Below are positions 7,310-16,118 of a DNA stretch of 64,000 bases, in pieces. A program made the position numbers and the translations under genes. Numbering within the stretch: position 1 is the first letter of the stretch; each line of letters opens with the position of its first letter. The stretch lies in contig CP091278.1 in the NCBI GenBank assembly GCA_021650895.1, forward strand, positions 1,765,659-1,829,658, in the 5' to 3' direction. Under the pieces are notes generated by a model, which saw nothing but the letters and a program-made list of their open reading frames with translations, searched no databases and was not told the origin of the DNA. This DNA comes from Candidatus Jettenia sp. (lineage in GTDB: Bacteria > Planctomycetota > Brocadiia > Brocadiales > Brocadiaceae).

Positions 7310-8118
7310 GGGAAGACTTCCGCCTCTTTCCGAACCGTACAGGTGGATCTCTGGCCGATTCGAGTTCGTTTTCCTATGGACACTAGCAGTTCACCTTCCC
7401 TTGCTCCCCATATGCATCAAGCTAAGAATAGTGTTCCATAAAAAAAGGAGGTATCCCTCTGGAAAAAGAGCAAGGTGTGTCCATGTTCCCCTCTAATCCC
7501 CTCTAACCCCCCTTTAAAAAAGGGGGGAAAGAAGGATAGGTTTAGAAAAGGAGGAAACGAGGGATTTTCCCCTTTTCTAAACTTATCTTTACCCACAAGT
7601 CAGAGGGATAAATTTGAGTATTGCGATAGGATTAAACAGGGTGGCACGGACAAACCATGTCCCCGTACGTCTTGAACGGGGATATGGTTTGTCCGTGTTG
7701 TTCGAATACACCCGTGGATAGGAAATATACCACACTGACAAACAGAGTTTGTCAGTGCCACCCAGGAAGAGGCTTACAGAGAATAACAATTTCTAGAGAG
7801 ATGCCCCCGACGAGACATCTCTTCATGGTATTCTAAAGATGTGGGTAATGATAAGTTTAAAAAGGGGGGAAAGAAGGAAGGATTTCCTCTTGAGAAAAGT
7901 TTGCCTGATCGAAAATATCAAACATTTCCCCCTTTTCTAAAGGGGGATTAAGGGGGATTATGTTATTCTTCGCCGTTTCCACATTTTAGCTTAATGCATA
8001 TACCCTTGCTCCCCACCTCACCTCACGGTAACGCAGTTAGGGGTCGGTTACAGGGCGGAAAGCGTTTTCCCTGAAGAGGGTCTCTCACCTCTCTGGCAGC
8101 GCGCACTCTCAGGCGCAC
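7310..8118 (-). other. Possible group II intron remnant interrupted by a mobile element
   Basis: Read on the minus strand, the sequence starting at 8118 begins GTGCGCCTGAGAG and soon gives GAGGTGAGAGACCCTC, which resembles the 5' end of bacterial group II introns. Beyond the inserted element it continues to CACCTGTACGGTTCGG near 7350-7335. No reverse transcriptase or clear domain V is present. The assignment rests on motif memory only. Confidence 0.25.
7410..8002. mobile_element. Non-autonomous element with terminal inverted repeats and 12-bp direct repeats, copy 1
   Basis: Left end ATATGCATCAAGCTAAG and right end TTAGCTTAATGCATAT are inverted copies with one mismatch. The same 12 bases, CCCTTGCTCCCC, flank the element at 7398-7409 and 8003-8014 and look like a target duplication. 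The interior encodes nothing convincing. It is packed with hairpins: CCCCCCTTTAAAAAAGGGGGG near 7508, a 22-bp-arm hairpin at 7645-7697 (CACGGACAAACC/GGTTTGTCCGTG with a small mismatch), CACTGACAAA/TTTGTCAGTG at 7733-7757, and more CCCCC/GGGGG palindromes at 7860-7965. It occupies most of the 1.2-kb gap after the KaiB-linked kinase. Confidence 0.7.
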
Positions 8119-8193
8119 TAGGGCAAGGCTTTAGCCTTGCTTCCCCCGTTTAGATAGGTGATCGGGAATGGCAACCCTAAAGGGTCGCCCTAC
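8119..8193. repeat. Double-hairpin palindromic repeat, copy 3
   Basis: TAGG, hairpin GCAAGGC-ttta-GCCTTGC, spacer, a degenerate second hairpin (CAACCC-taaa-GGGTCG), then CCTAC. It abuts the possible group II intron end at 8118. Confidence 0.8.
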
Positions 8194-8385
8194 AGAATTG
8201 AATTTCCTAAAAAGTGAATCAGGGCAAACACAAGGTTCTTTCGTTAATTCTATACCTTATTTTCAGCAATTACGATAAAATAACTGTACATAAAAATAAT
8301 ACTTTCTTTCTCAACAGGCAATTATTGACTTTTTTTGTGTTTATGTTATAGATAATACACCTGTTAACCCTTTATCTATAAAAAC

Positions 8386-9018
8386 ATGAGAAAAACCGCT
8401 TCTATTTGTTTTATTCTCCTTCTCAGTCTCTCAACCCTGAGCCAACATAGTGCTCACGGATATGGATACGCCAGAGAAGAAGACCCCCTCATTAAGGCAT
8501 TTCGGGCTATTATTTTTTACGGAAGACAAGCCAACTGGTCAAAGGTTACGACGGAAGTCAACAGCATCAGTGATCGTATTGCAGATATCCATAAGGTATT
8601 TAAAATAGACCTTAAGCCCCGGATTGAACATGCCATACGGCAGAGAGATTTTCAGATTATGGTAAATCATATGGCTAATCTTATCTTTTTAGCTATCCGT
8701 GAAAAATTTTATTATAATCGCCAGGAAAGATTAGAAATTTTTGTCCGTTCCAAGGTACGACTAAGATTGGCGGAAGAGTATTATAGTATCTTGCTTGCAG
8801 GAAATGTAAGAGACTATGATATTCGGCATAAGACTAAGTTGCATGAGAGCATCTACTACCGGTTTGCAGATGCACGCAATACGCTCGGTAGTATGGGATT
8901 TCTTGGCGCAGGCACAGTAAAACCCAACGTAAAGAATTTTGAAATACTAGCGAAAGAAATAGAAGATTTACTGCTGCAGGCATTCCCTTATTTTGAGAAA
9001 GGTATAGACCCTTACTAA
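8386..9018 (+). CDS. Exported helical protein, unknown function
   Basis: 210 residues starting MRKTASICFILLLSLSTLS, a clear Sec signal peptide ending near residue 24 (SAHG). The mature protein is predominantly helical and charged (e.g. QRDFQIMVNHMANLIFLAIREKF, shown here as two helices around residues 87-109). It has no cysteine after the signal and no haem or metal motif, so a soluble periplasmic protein is likely. I do not recognise a family. The porin gene follows 100 bp downstream, and both genes have the same 18-base sequence CTTATTTTCAGCAATTAC upstream, so a shared role or regulation is plausible. Confidence 0.65.
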   Translation: MRKTASICFILLLSLSTLSQHSAHGYGYAREEDPLIKAFRAIIFYGRQANWSKVTTEVNSISDRIADIHKVFKIDLKPRIEHAIRQRDFQIMVNHMANLIFLAIREKFYYNRQERLEIFVRSKVRLRLAEEYYSILLAGNVRDYDIRHKTKLHESIYYRFADARNTLGSMGFLGAGTVKPNVKNFEILAKEIEDLLLQAFPYFEKGIDPY

Positions 9019-9118
9019 TCATGGAACTTCATGCTTTAGTCTTTCTCTATGAATAATTACATTCCTATAAAAGTGCAAATAATGATACCAGGAATCTGAT
9101 CTTATTTTCAGCAATTAC

Positions 9119-10276
9119 ATGAAATGTAAGCTTCTTGCATTATGTATAGCAGTCTTTTTCTTATCCTGTATGTGTCTTGCAGAAGATCAAGTTACCATAT
9201 CTACAACCGATAGATCTGAATCAGGTGACACGCCGGAAGAACAACCGGTTATTTCACCAGAAGATTATTATTTTCATGTTGAATCCATTTCTCCGGAGGC
9301 CGAAGAGGACTGGAAAAAATTCCATTTCCATGGATTTTTTGCGGTTACCACTCCTGTTCAGGGCCGTGATGATGATTCCCAGCAACCCTCTTCCCGGTTT
9401 TTGGAAGAAAATGAACTCACCCTTTGGCTGGGCAAACAGATTTCCAAGAAGTTATCATTTGATTCCGAGATTGAAATAAAACAGGGTTTTGAGAAATATG
9501 AGTTGGAAAAATTTGAATTTGATTATGAGATTATGAGTAAATTCCTGATAGTCCGGGTAGGAAAGTTCAAATATCCCTTCGGTATAGAGAGATTTGTAGA
9601 ATCCGCCCCTTTAAATAAATTGGTGGATCGCCCCTTTCCCTCTCTCAGAATTATACCCGGAACATATTCTGATATCGGGGGAATGTTATACGGTACTGTT
9701 CCTTTGTTTCACAACACAAAGCTGAAATACGAAATAGCCGTAACAAACGGCCTCGAAGGGCCAAACCCAAAGGACACACAGCAACTCTGGGATAATAATA
9801 GCAGTAAAGCCATTGGCGGCAGACTAGGTTACGAATTTCTGACGGGGCTGGAAATAGGTGTATCCTATTCACGGGGAAAGTACGATGAGGATAATCAGTT
9901 AGCTATTGATTTTTTAGGGGCAGATATTCAATTCAGAAGAGGTAATTGGGAAATGCGGGGTGAATATATTACCAGTCATGTAGAACAAGAATCAGTCGAT
10001 GGCGGTAATTTCCATCGAAACGGTTACTATCTCCAAACGTCCTATAAATACCCGTTCCATGTAAACTATTTCAGATATTTGGAGGGTGTCTTCCGGTTCG
10101 ACTCTGTAGACCCTAACAGGAATATTACCGATGGGAATGAAGCAGACCGTATTGCCATCGGTATGAATTACTCTCCCATAGAACATGTAGAATTTAAATT
10201 TGAGTATGAGGTTGAGAATGAACCTGGAGAAGGAATTCACGGAAAATCATTTATTCAAGCCATAGTCAGATGGTAG
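9119..10276 (+). CDS. OprO/OprP-like phosphate-selective porin family protein
   Basis: 385 residues. The signal peptide MKCKLLALCIAVFFLS ends near CLAED. The rest alternates short amphipathic strands as in a beta-barrel, with EIEIKQGFEKYELEKFEF, a 'VGKFKYPFGIERF' strand, a 'DIGGMLYG' turn and GGRLGYEF, all typical of the Porin_O_P family. It ends in ...AIVRW, the aromatic last residue expected for BAM-dependent insertion. Family members are usually trimeric outer membrane channels for anions; selectivity cannot be read here. The start is directly after an 18-base repeat, with no clear ribosome binding site. Confidence 0.82.
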   Translation: MKCKLLALCIAVFFLSCMCLAEDQVTISTTDRSESGDTPEEQPVISPEDYYFHVESISPEAEEDWKKFHFHGFFAVTTPVQGRDDDSQQPSSRFLEENELTLWLGKQISKKLSFDSEIEIKQGFEKYELEKFEFDYEIMSKFLIVRVGKFKYPFGIERFVESAPLNKLVDRPFPSLRIIPGTYSDIGGMLYGTVPLFHNTKLKYEIAVTNGLEGPNPKDTQQLWDNNSSKAIGGRLGYEFLTGLEIGVSYSRGKYDEDNQLAIDFLGADIQFRRGNWEMRGEYITSHVEQESVDGGNFHRNGYYLQTSYKYPFHVNYFRYLEGVFRFDSVDPNRNITDGNEADRIAIGMNYSPIEHVEFKFEYEVENEPGEGIHGKSFIQAIVRW

Positions 10277-10417
10277 CATTTTACCTCAACCTGAAACCAA
10301 ACAAGTGCTATACCAATTTAATCTTTACATAAACAAACAAATATTGTAAATTCATAACGATTTTTCTGGTCTTTTATATCTCGATAGAAAAGTAATGATA
10401 CTATTTGGAGATAGATT

Positions 10418-13096
10418 ATGAGATTTCTGATCTTACCGGGTAGTTCTACAGATCGGGAACTATTCACACAAATATTGCAAAAGAATTTCTATGATTCCTG
10501 CTTTATAAATGCAATCCATCAAAAGGATCTCAACGAGGCAACTACCCAAAGCAATTTCGATGTAGCAATTATGGGTTATCATTCTGGCTGGACAGACGGG
10601 CCGAGCATCCTCACAACACTAAAAAAACAATTTCCTTTTCTCCCTGTGATAATAGTTGCCAATACAACGGATGAGAAAATTGCCATAGCGGAAATGAAAT
10701 TAGGTTTAACCGATTTCATCCTCAGGGAACATATAAACAGCCTGCCTGAAGCAATACACGAAAGCATGAAAAAGGCTCAATTATCCAGGGTATATGGTGA
10801 AGCACAACGGGAAAACGAAGCGTATTATCAGCTTTTGTTCGAAAATAATCCATATCCTATGTGGATTTCTGATCAGGAAACACTCTCTTTTCTAGCCGTA
10901 AATAATGCCGCAATTCATCATTACGGCTATTCCCGTGAAGAATTTCTCTGCATGACCATGCAAGATATTTGTACCACCGAACATATTTTCACCTTACTCG
11001 ATCATCTGGCGAGAGAGCGTATTTCTTCGGAACTTTGTTCAAACGGTACAGGTACAGAGAGACACCGGCGAAAAGATGGAGCGTCTATTGATGTAGAAAT
11101 CACAAGAAATCAGATATTCTTTAGAGGAAAAAAAGCTGTGCTTATTTTGGTTCATGATATCACCAAATGTAAAAGGGTGGAAGAAGAATTGAGAAAATAT
11201 GAAATACTATTTTCTAAGATAAGAGATCTTGCGTATATTTGTGACCCCAAAGGTACCATTATATTCCTGAATAAGATATTTGAAAAATTCACAAATCGGA
11301 AGCCTGAAGAATTCATAGGAAAATCATTCGAACCCCTTTTCGATGAAGAAAACCTGAACAAAGCAAAGGCTATCCGCGCAAGAACATTGAATGGAGAAAA
11401 CCTGCAATTTGAGCTTACTTTTAAAGATACAGGAATAGTATGTGAATATAAAAATTTTCCTTTAATGGATGAGAAAGGGATTGTTATCGGGACTATTGGT
11501 ATAGCGAGAGATATTACTGAACGCAAGGAAATTGAACAACGCATGAGTATTCAGTATGCTGTAACGCGTATACTGGTAGAATCCGTTACTCTTCATGAAG
11601 CAACTCTAAAAATTATTCAAACGGTATGTGAAAGCCAGAAATGGGATTTGGGTATACGGTGGACCGTAGAAAAGAAAACCAACATGCTCCGATGTACTGA
11701 TATCTGGCATAAGCCTTCAATAACAGCTGAAGAATTTGTAGCAACCAATCGACGCACAGTCTTTTCCTCCGGTATTGGGTTACCTGGCCGTGTCTATATC
11801 AGTGGTAAACCTTGCTGGATTGCAGATATTGTTTTTGATGCAGATTTTCCCCGATCACACATTGCAGCCAAAGAGAACTTGCATGCTGCTTTTGGTTTTC
11901 CCATTCTTTGTGGAAAAGAAGTGCTTGGCGTTATGGAATTTTTTAGCCAAAAGATATGGCAACCTGATAAAAACCTGATTATCATGATGGCCTCCATCGG
12001 AGAACAGATCGGTCAGTTTACCGAAAAAAAGCAAGCCGAAGAATCTCTCAGGCGCAGAATAGACTTTGAAAAGACTGTAGCAAGTATTTCTACAAGATTT
12101 GTTATTCTTTCAGACTTAAACAATGCTATTGATATTGCGTTAGCCGATGCTGGACAGCTCAGTGGAGCTAACAGGGCATATCTTTTCCAGTTACGAGACA
12201 ATGGTAACATTGTTGACAACACCCATGAATGGTGTGATAATGGGGTTCAGCCTGAAATTCAGAATCTTCAAAATATCCCTGTCTCGATGTTTCCCTGGTG
12301 GAAAGAAAATATGTATGCCGGTAATACCATTCATATTACCGATGTCTCACAGATGCCTCCTGAGGCTGCTGCAGAAAAGGAAATCCTGGAAAAACAAGGT
12401 GTCAAATCACTGCTAGCCCTGCCGGTATATACTGAAAAGAAACTGGCAGGGTTTATCGGTTTCGACAATACGGTAGCTACCGGCACATGGAATGAGGATG
12501 ATTTGAACCTGCTTCGCATTACAGCAGAAATTATAGGAAACGCAATAGCACGGAAACAATCAGAAGCTATTATCAACCATATGGCTTACCACGATGCCCT
12601 TACGAGTTTACCGAACCGCATATTATTTCAAAACCGTTTAGAAGTAGCTATACTTCATGCAAAGCAAAACGCACGGGCCGTAGCTATTATGATCCTTGAC
12701 CTGGATAATTTTAAGATCATTAATGATTCCCTTGGCCATCATACAGGAGATTTACTCCTAAAGGCTGTTGCAGAACGATTAATGCAGTGTGTACGGAAAA
12801 GCGATACGATCGCTCGCATGGGTGGCGATGAATTTATGATCATCCTCCACGAGCTTATGCAGATACAGGATGCTGCCCTGATCGCACAAAAAATTCTGCG
12901 TACCTTGTATCAACCTTTTCAATTCAACGGCCATGAGATATACACGAGCGCCAGTATTGGCATTAGCCTCTACCCACAGGATGCCAATGATACAGAAGGT
13001 CTGATCAAACATGCCGATATTGCCATGTACCTCTCGAAGGAATATGGCAAAAACAAATATCGCTTCTATAAGTCTGACTTGAATACCGATATGTAA
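10418..13096 (+). CDS. Diguanylate cyclase with degenerate receiver, PAS and GAF domains
   Basis: 892 residues, start supported by TTTGGAG upstream. Domains in order: a receiver-like fold (1-120) lacking the acidic pair and with Gly in place of the phosphoacceptor Asp (VAIMGYHSGW); two PAS domains (about 140-250 and 260-375); two GAF domains (about 390-540 and 555-710, the first with SGIGLPGRV); and GGDEF (about 725-885). The cyclase has LDLDNFKIIND, an intact GGDEF and an upstream RxxD inhibitory-site motif (RKSD). It should make cyclic di-GMP in response to ligands of the sensory domains. It stops right after KYRFY...LNTDM, where many relatives continue into an EAL domain, so the form is cyclase-only. 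Confidence 0.9.
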   Translation: MRFLILPGSSTDRELFTQILQKNFYDSCFINAIHQKDLNEATTQSNFDVAIMGYHSGWTDGPSILTTLKKQFPFLPVIIVANTTDEKIAIAEMKLGLTDFILREHINSLPEAIHESMKKAQLSRVYGEAQRENEAYYQLLFENNPYPMWISDQETLSFLAVNNAAIHHYGYSREEFLCMTMQDICTTEHIFTLLDHLARERISSELCSNGTGTERHRRKDGASIDVEITRNQIFFRGKKAVLILVHDITKCKRVEEELRKYEILFSKIRDLAYICDPKGTIIFLNKIFEKFTNRKPEEFIGKSFEPLFDEENLNKAKAIRARTLNGENLQFELTFKDTGIVCEYKNFPLMDEKGIVIGTIGIARDITERKEIEQRMSIQYAVTRILVESVTLHEATLKIIQTVCESQKWDLGIRWTVEKKTNMLRCTDIWHKPSITAEEFVATNRRTVFSSGIGLPGRVYISGKPCWIADIVFDADFPRSHIAAKENLHAAFGFPILCGKEVLGVMEFFSQKIWQPDKNLIIMMASIGEQIGQFTEKKQAEESLRRRIDFEKTVASISTRFVILSDLNNAIDIALADAGQLSGANRAYLFQLRDNGNIVDNTHEWCDNGVQPEIQNLQNIPVSMFPWWKENMYAGNTIHITDVSQMPPEAAAEKEILEKQGVKSLLALPVYTEKKLAGFIGFDNTVATGTWNEDDLNLLRITAEIIGNAIARKQSEAIINHMAYHDALTSLPNRILFQNRLEVAILHAKQNARAVAIMILDLDNFKIINDSLGHHTGDLLLKAVAERLMQCVRKSDTIARMGGDEFMIILHELMQIQDAALIAQKILRTLYQPFQFNGHEIYTSASIGISLYPQDANDTEGLIKHADIAMYLSKEYGKNKYRFYKSDLNTDM

Positions 13097-13141
13097 CATA
13101 ATTATTTATCTGAGGTTGCCTTTGGCAACAACAGAGCCAAT

Positions 13142-13216
13142 GTAGGGCAAGGCTTTAGCCTTGCTTCCCTGCCTGAATATGTGTACAGGGATAGCAAACC
13201 GAAAGGTTTGCCCTAT
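13142..13216. repeat. Double-hairpin palindromic repeat, copy 4
   Basis: GTAGG, GCAAGGC-ttta-GCCTTGC, spacer with CAGGGA, GCAAACC-gaaa-GGTTTGC, CCTAT. The second loop has the compensated change TAAA to GAAA seen nowhere else here. It lies just downstream of the diguanylate cyclase gene. Confidence 0.85.
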
Positions 13217-13456
13217 AGAATTAAATTCCCTATACCTCAACCTGGTATTCAAAAGGTTTTCGCGAGGATCGAGAGATGGTAATTGATTTTTGAGAAGATT
13301 CCATAAAGCTCCCCAGTAAAAACCTCCGGAAAGAAAAAGGTATGCCGGAGAGTAATTTTTTGAAATGTTTGCTACCAGGAGACTGGATCATCTGAGGTAA
13401 GTGGTTTTTGAAGTGACAGGGCAATGTTATTGAGTATTTTTATTAAGGGAATGGTA

Positions 13457-13833
13457 AACTGGAAAAAGAGCAATGCGTATTCATGTTTTCCTCTAATCCC
13501 CCCTAACCCCCCTTTAGAAAAGCTTATCCTTACCCACATCTTTAAATACCACAAAGAGCACGAAGTACACGAAGAATAAGAGAGTTCCAAATCTCAATAA
13601 ATTCTTTTTATGATCGATCCCTTCTTGAGGCGAAGCAACACACCCCTACCTCAATTGTAAAGGCACAAAATCTTGCGTCTCTCCATCTTTCGCAAAATCT
13701 TGCTTCTCTCCGTTCTTCTTTCTTCGTGTACTTCGTGTTCTTTGTGGTATTTAAAGATGTGGGTAAGGATAAGCTTTTCTAAAGGGGGATTATGTTATTC
13801 TTCGCCGTTTCCCTATTTTAGCTTGATGCATAT
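13457..13833. mobile_element. 5'-truncated copy of the terminal-inverted-repeat element, with 69-bp inverted arms
   Basis: The right end (TTAGCTTGATGCATAT, ending 13833) matches the other copies; the left terminal repeat is missing, and similarity begins at CTGGAAAAAGAGCAA. Inside, 13508-13576 and 13720-13788 are inverted copies 69 bp long with one mismatch noticed, starting CCCCCTTTAGAAAAGC and ending at CACGAAGTACACGAAGAA. The core between them (with GATCGATCCCTTCTTGAGG) recurs in opposite orientation in the copy at 26066. No protein is encoded. Confidence 0.65.
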
Positions 13834-14058
13834 GGGGTAAATCCTATCTCGGTATGTCTTGAACAGGAATTAGTTGCCTATGTGGAGTATCATCCCCAGA
13901 TGTTTTTCCTGCCATCCCCACGTGTTTTCTGCCGTTTCTATTCTCCATTTGTCATTCCCACACAACTTACCCTCGTGGAATTTGTCCTCATGAAAATGGG
14001 GAATAGGGAACGAGAAGTGGGAATCCAGTACCCTTTCCTATTTTCTTCTGCATGCCGG

Positions 14059-14217
14059 ATTCCCGATAAAGATATTCGGGAATGACAGGAAATACCATCG
14101 TTGTGTAAGTAATGGTAAATGTATTCAGGGAATGGTCTTGTCAATCTTCACCAGTCAACATGCTCGTAGTTACATAAAATATTGCTGAATAAATAGGGGC
14201 GAACCTTGTGTTCGCCC
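14059..14217. repeat. Short hairpin repeats in the 13.8-14.4 kb gap
   Basis: Two small palindromes: ATTCCCGA...TTCGGGAAT (14059-14083) and GGGCGAAC-cttgt-GTTCGCCC (14197-14217). The second recurs exactly at 26759-26779. The rest of the gap before the kinase at 14418 shows no gene. Confidence 0.6.
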
Positions 14218-14417
14218 TGATTACAGAAAAACACATAGGTAAAAAAATATTTCTTCAGCTCAGCGTAAAAGAGAACCTCCCGAATGTCAGGTATATCGTG
14301 CTTAATCATAAAAATATAATAGAATAACTATAGATACATAAGACCTAAATTATCTTGAATCCTCTAAGGTTGCTGGTAGAATCAAAGAAAATCAAAAAAC
14401 AGAGAAACACGTAAACC

Positions 14418-15962
14418 ATGCCAAAATTTCAAAAAATTCTACACCCGGAAAAGTTTAACTTAATCCTGTACTATACAATCACCAGTTTTGTGGTTATTAC
14501 CCTGCTCAGCCTGGCGGTAGGCTGGATATTCCCGCGCATGGAGAGTCAGGAGCTGATAAAACGAAGTGAGGAATACGCGCGGTATTTTATCACTCATCTC
14601 AATTATAAGATTTATAAAGATTTTCTTCATCCAACCCTTAAGCTCGACAAGTACGTTGATCTGGAAAAGAATCACAAGCAATTCAGGAAACTCGACAAAA
14701 TCGTTCGGGAAAATTTATATGGGTTAAACATAAAAAAGCTGTATTTATACGATCTGGAAGGCCATATCATTTATAGTACGGTACCCGAACATGTCGGATT
14801 TACCCTTGACCGCGGCAATAATAAAAATCTCGATTCCGCCATTCACGGTATTCATGCATCCGCGCTACGCCTGGCAGGCGCAACAGATTCAAAAGGTTCC
14901 CATGTCGTTGAAACCTTGTTAGAAAGCTATTATCCTTTCTACGAGCTGGAAGAGAATGGATATAAAAAATGCCGTCAGGTGGGAGTATTAGAGATATATC
15001 AGGATATGTCGGGATTGAAAAAACAAATGATCAAAGCACGGAAAAAAGCAATTATTATGACAAGCTCAGCAATGGGTATTTTATTTCTCATTCTCTTTCT
15101 CATCGTTCTCAAGGCAGCAAGAATTATTCATGCGAGGGCGAAACAGTTGATCGATGCACGAAATACCCTGGAACAGAAAGTCGAGGAACGAACATTTGAA
15201 ATCCGTGAAGCATATAAAAAATTACAGGATACCCAGCGTAAGTTAATACAATCTGAAAAATTGGCAAGTATTGGCACCCTGGTTACCGGACTAGCCCACG
15301 AAATCAATAACCCGCTTGCCTCAGTAGCAAGTTGTGCTGAAGGCTTAATCGAACGGTTTATGGCCCTTCCGAATCGTAACGAGCAAAATTTGAGTGGGGA
15401 TTTTGAGGTATTCCCTGAATACCTGAAGATCATCTATGATGAAACCTACCGATGTAAATCTATCATCTCAAATCTCCTGAATTTCTCCAGACATTCGGAA
15501 CCAAAATTTGAAAAAATCAATATTCATCGTATTATTCACGAGGCTCTTTCCATTGTTCAGTATCAACCTCAGTCAAAATGCCGGAAGATACAACTCCATC
15601 TTTCTGAGGAACCCTGTGACATCATTGGAGATCCGCAGCAATTGAAACAGGTCTTTTTGAATTTGCTTATCAATTCACTTCATGCGACTGAAGAAGACGG
15701 CAGTATCTTTATATCTACCTGCCGAAAGCAGACATTTATACAAATAACTTTCAAAGATTCCGGTATGGGGATTAAACGGGAACATCTCGATAAGATATTC
15801 GATCCATTCTTTACTACAAAACCAACAGGAAAAGGCACCGGACTTGGACTTGCCATATGTTATGGTATTATAGATGTCCATAACGGCAGAATTGAGGTAT
15901 TCAGTGAAGGTCCCGGCAAAGGAGCTACGTTTACCATAGTGTTACCGTTAGCAACAGAATAA
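14418..15962 (+). CDS. Membrane sensor histidine kinase (NtrB-like transmitter)
   Basis: 514 residues. TM1 at about 15-36, a periplasmic sensor of about 175 residues (with LYLYDLEGHIIYSTVPEHVG, a dCache/sCache-like strand pattern), TM2 at about 214-235, then a coiled-coil linker (NTLEQKVEERTFEIREAYKK). The transmitter has H294 in GLAHEINNPLAS, an N-box (QVFLNLLINSLHAT), DSGMGI and TGKGTGLGL. It should autophosphorylate on His and pass the phosphate to the NtrC-type regulator 156 bp downstream. A double-hairpin repeat sits between the two genes, so they may be loosely cotranscribed. The ligand is unknown. Confidence 0.92.
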   Translation: MPKFQKILHPEKFNLILYYTITSFVVITLLSLAVGWIFPRMESQELIKRSEEYARYFITHLNYKIYKDFLHPTLKLDKYVDLEKNHKQFRKLDKIVRENLYGLNIKKLYLYDLEGHIIYSTVPEHVGFTLDRGNNKNLDSAIHGIHASALRLAGATDSKGSHVVETLLESYYPFYELEENGYKKCRQVGVLEIYQDMSGLKKQMIKARKKAIIMTSSAMGILFLILFLIVLKAARIIHARAKQLIDARNTLEQKVEERTFEIREAYKKLQDTQRKLIQSEKLASIGTLVTGLAHEINNPLASVASCAEGLIERFMALPNRNEQNLSGDFEVFPEYLKIIYDETYRCKSIISNLLNFSRHSEPKFEKINIHRIIHEALSIVQYQPQSKCRKIQLHLSEEPCDIIGDPQQLKQVFLNLLINSLHATEEDGSIFISTCRKQTFIQITFKDSGMGIKREHLDKIFDPFFTTKPTGKGTGLGLAICYGIIDVHNGRIEVFSEGPGKGATFTIVLPLATE

Positions 15963-16015
15963 TACAAAGTAGAGAGCTATACTACAAAGTAATTACTCAA
16001 AGTAAGACACATTCT

Positions 16016-16067
16016 GTAGGGCAAACCTTTAGGTTTGCGCCTTTGCAAGGCAAAGGCATCGCCCTAC
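16016..16067. repeat. Double-hairpin palindromic repeat, copy 5 (inverted, compact)
   Basis: GTAGG, GCAAACC-ttta-GGTTTGC, a short spacer with CAAGGC, then GCCCTAC. It lies in the gap between kinase and regulator genes and inside the upstream extension of the regulator's frame, an argument for the downstream ATG at 16119. Confidence 0.8.
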
Positions 16068-16118
16068 ATCGCCAAGTATTTTATAATAAAAAATCATTTT
16101 GAGAACTACGATAATTTT

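Noticed and set aside
7475-7789. Short frames in the mobile element on both strands
   Set aside because: They read through CCCCC/GGGGG palindromes and encode proline- and lysine-rich strings typical of translated repeats.
13230-14144. Several 60-70 codon frames on both strands
   Set aside because: They overlap inverted arms and hairpins, lack start signals and have no recognisable domains.
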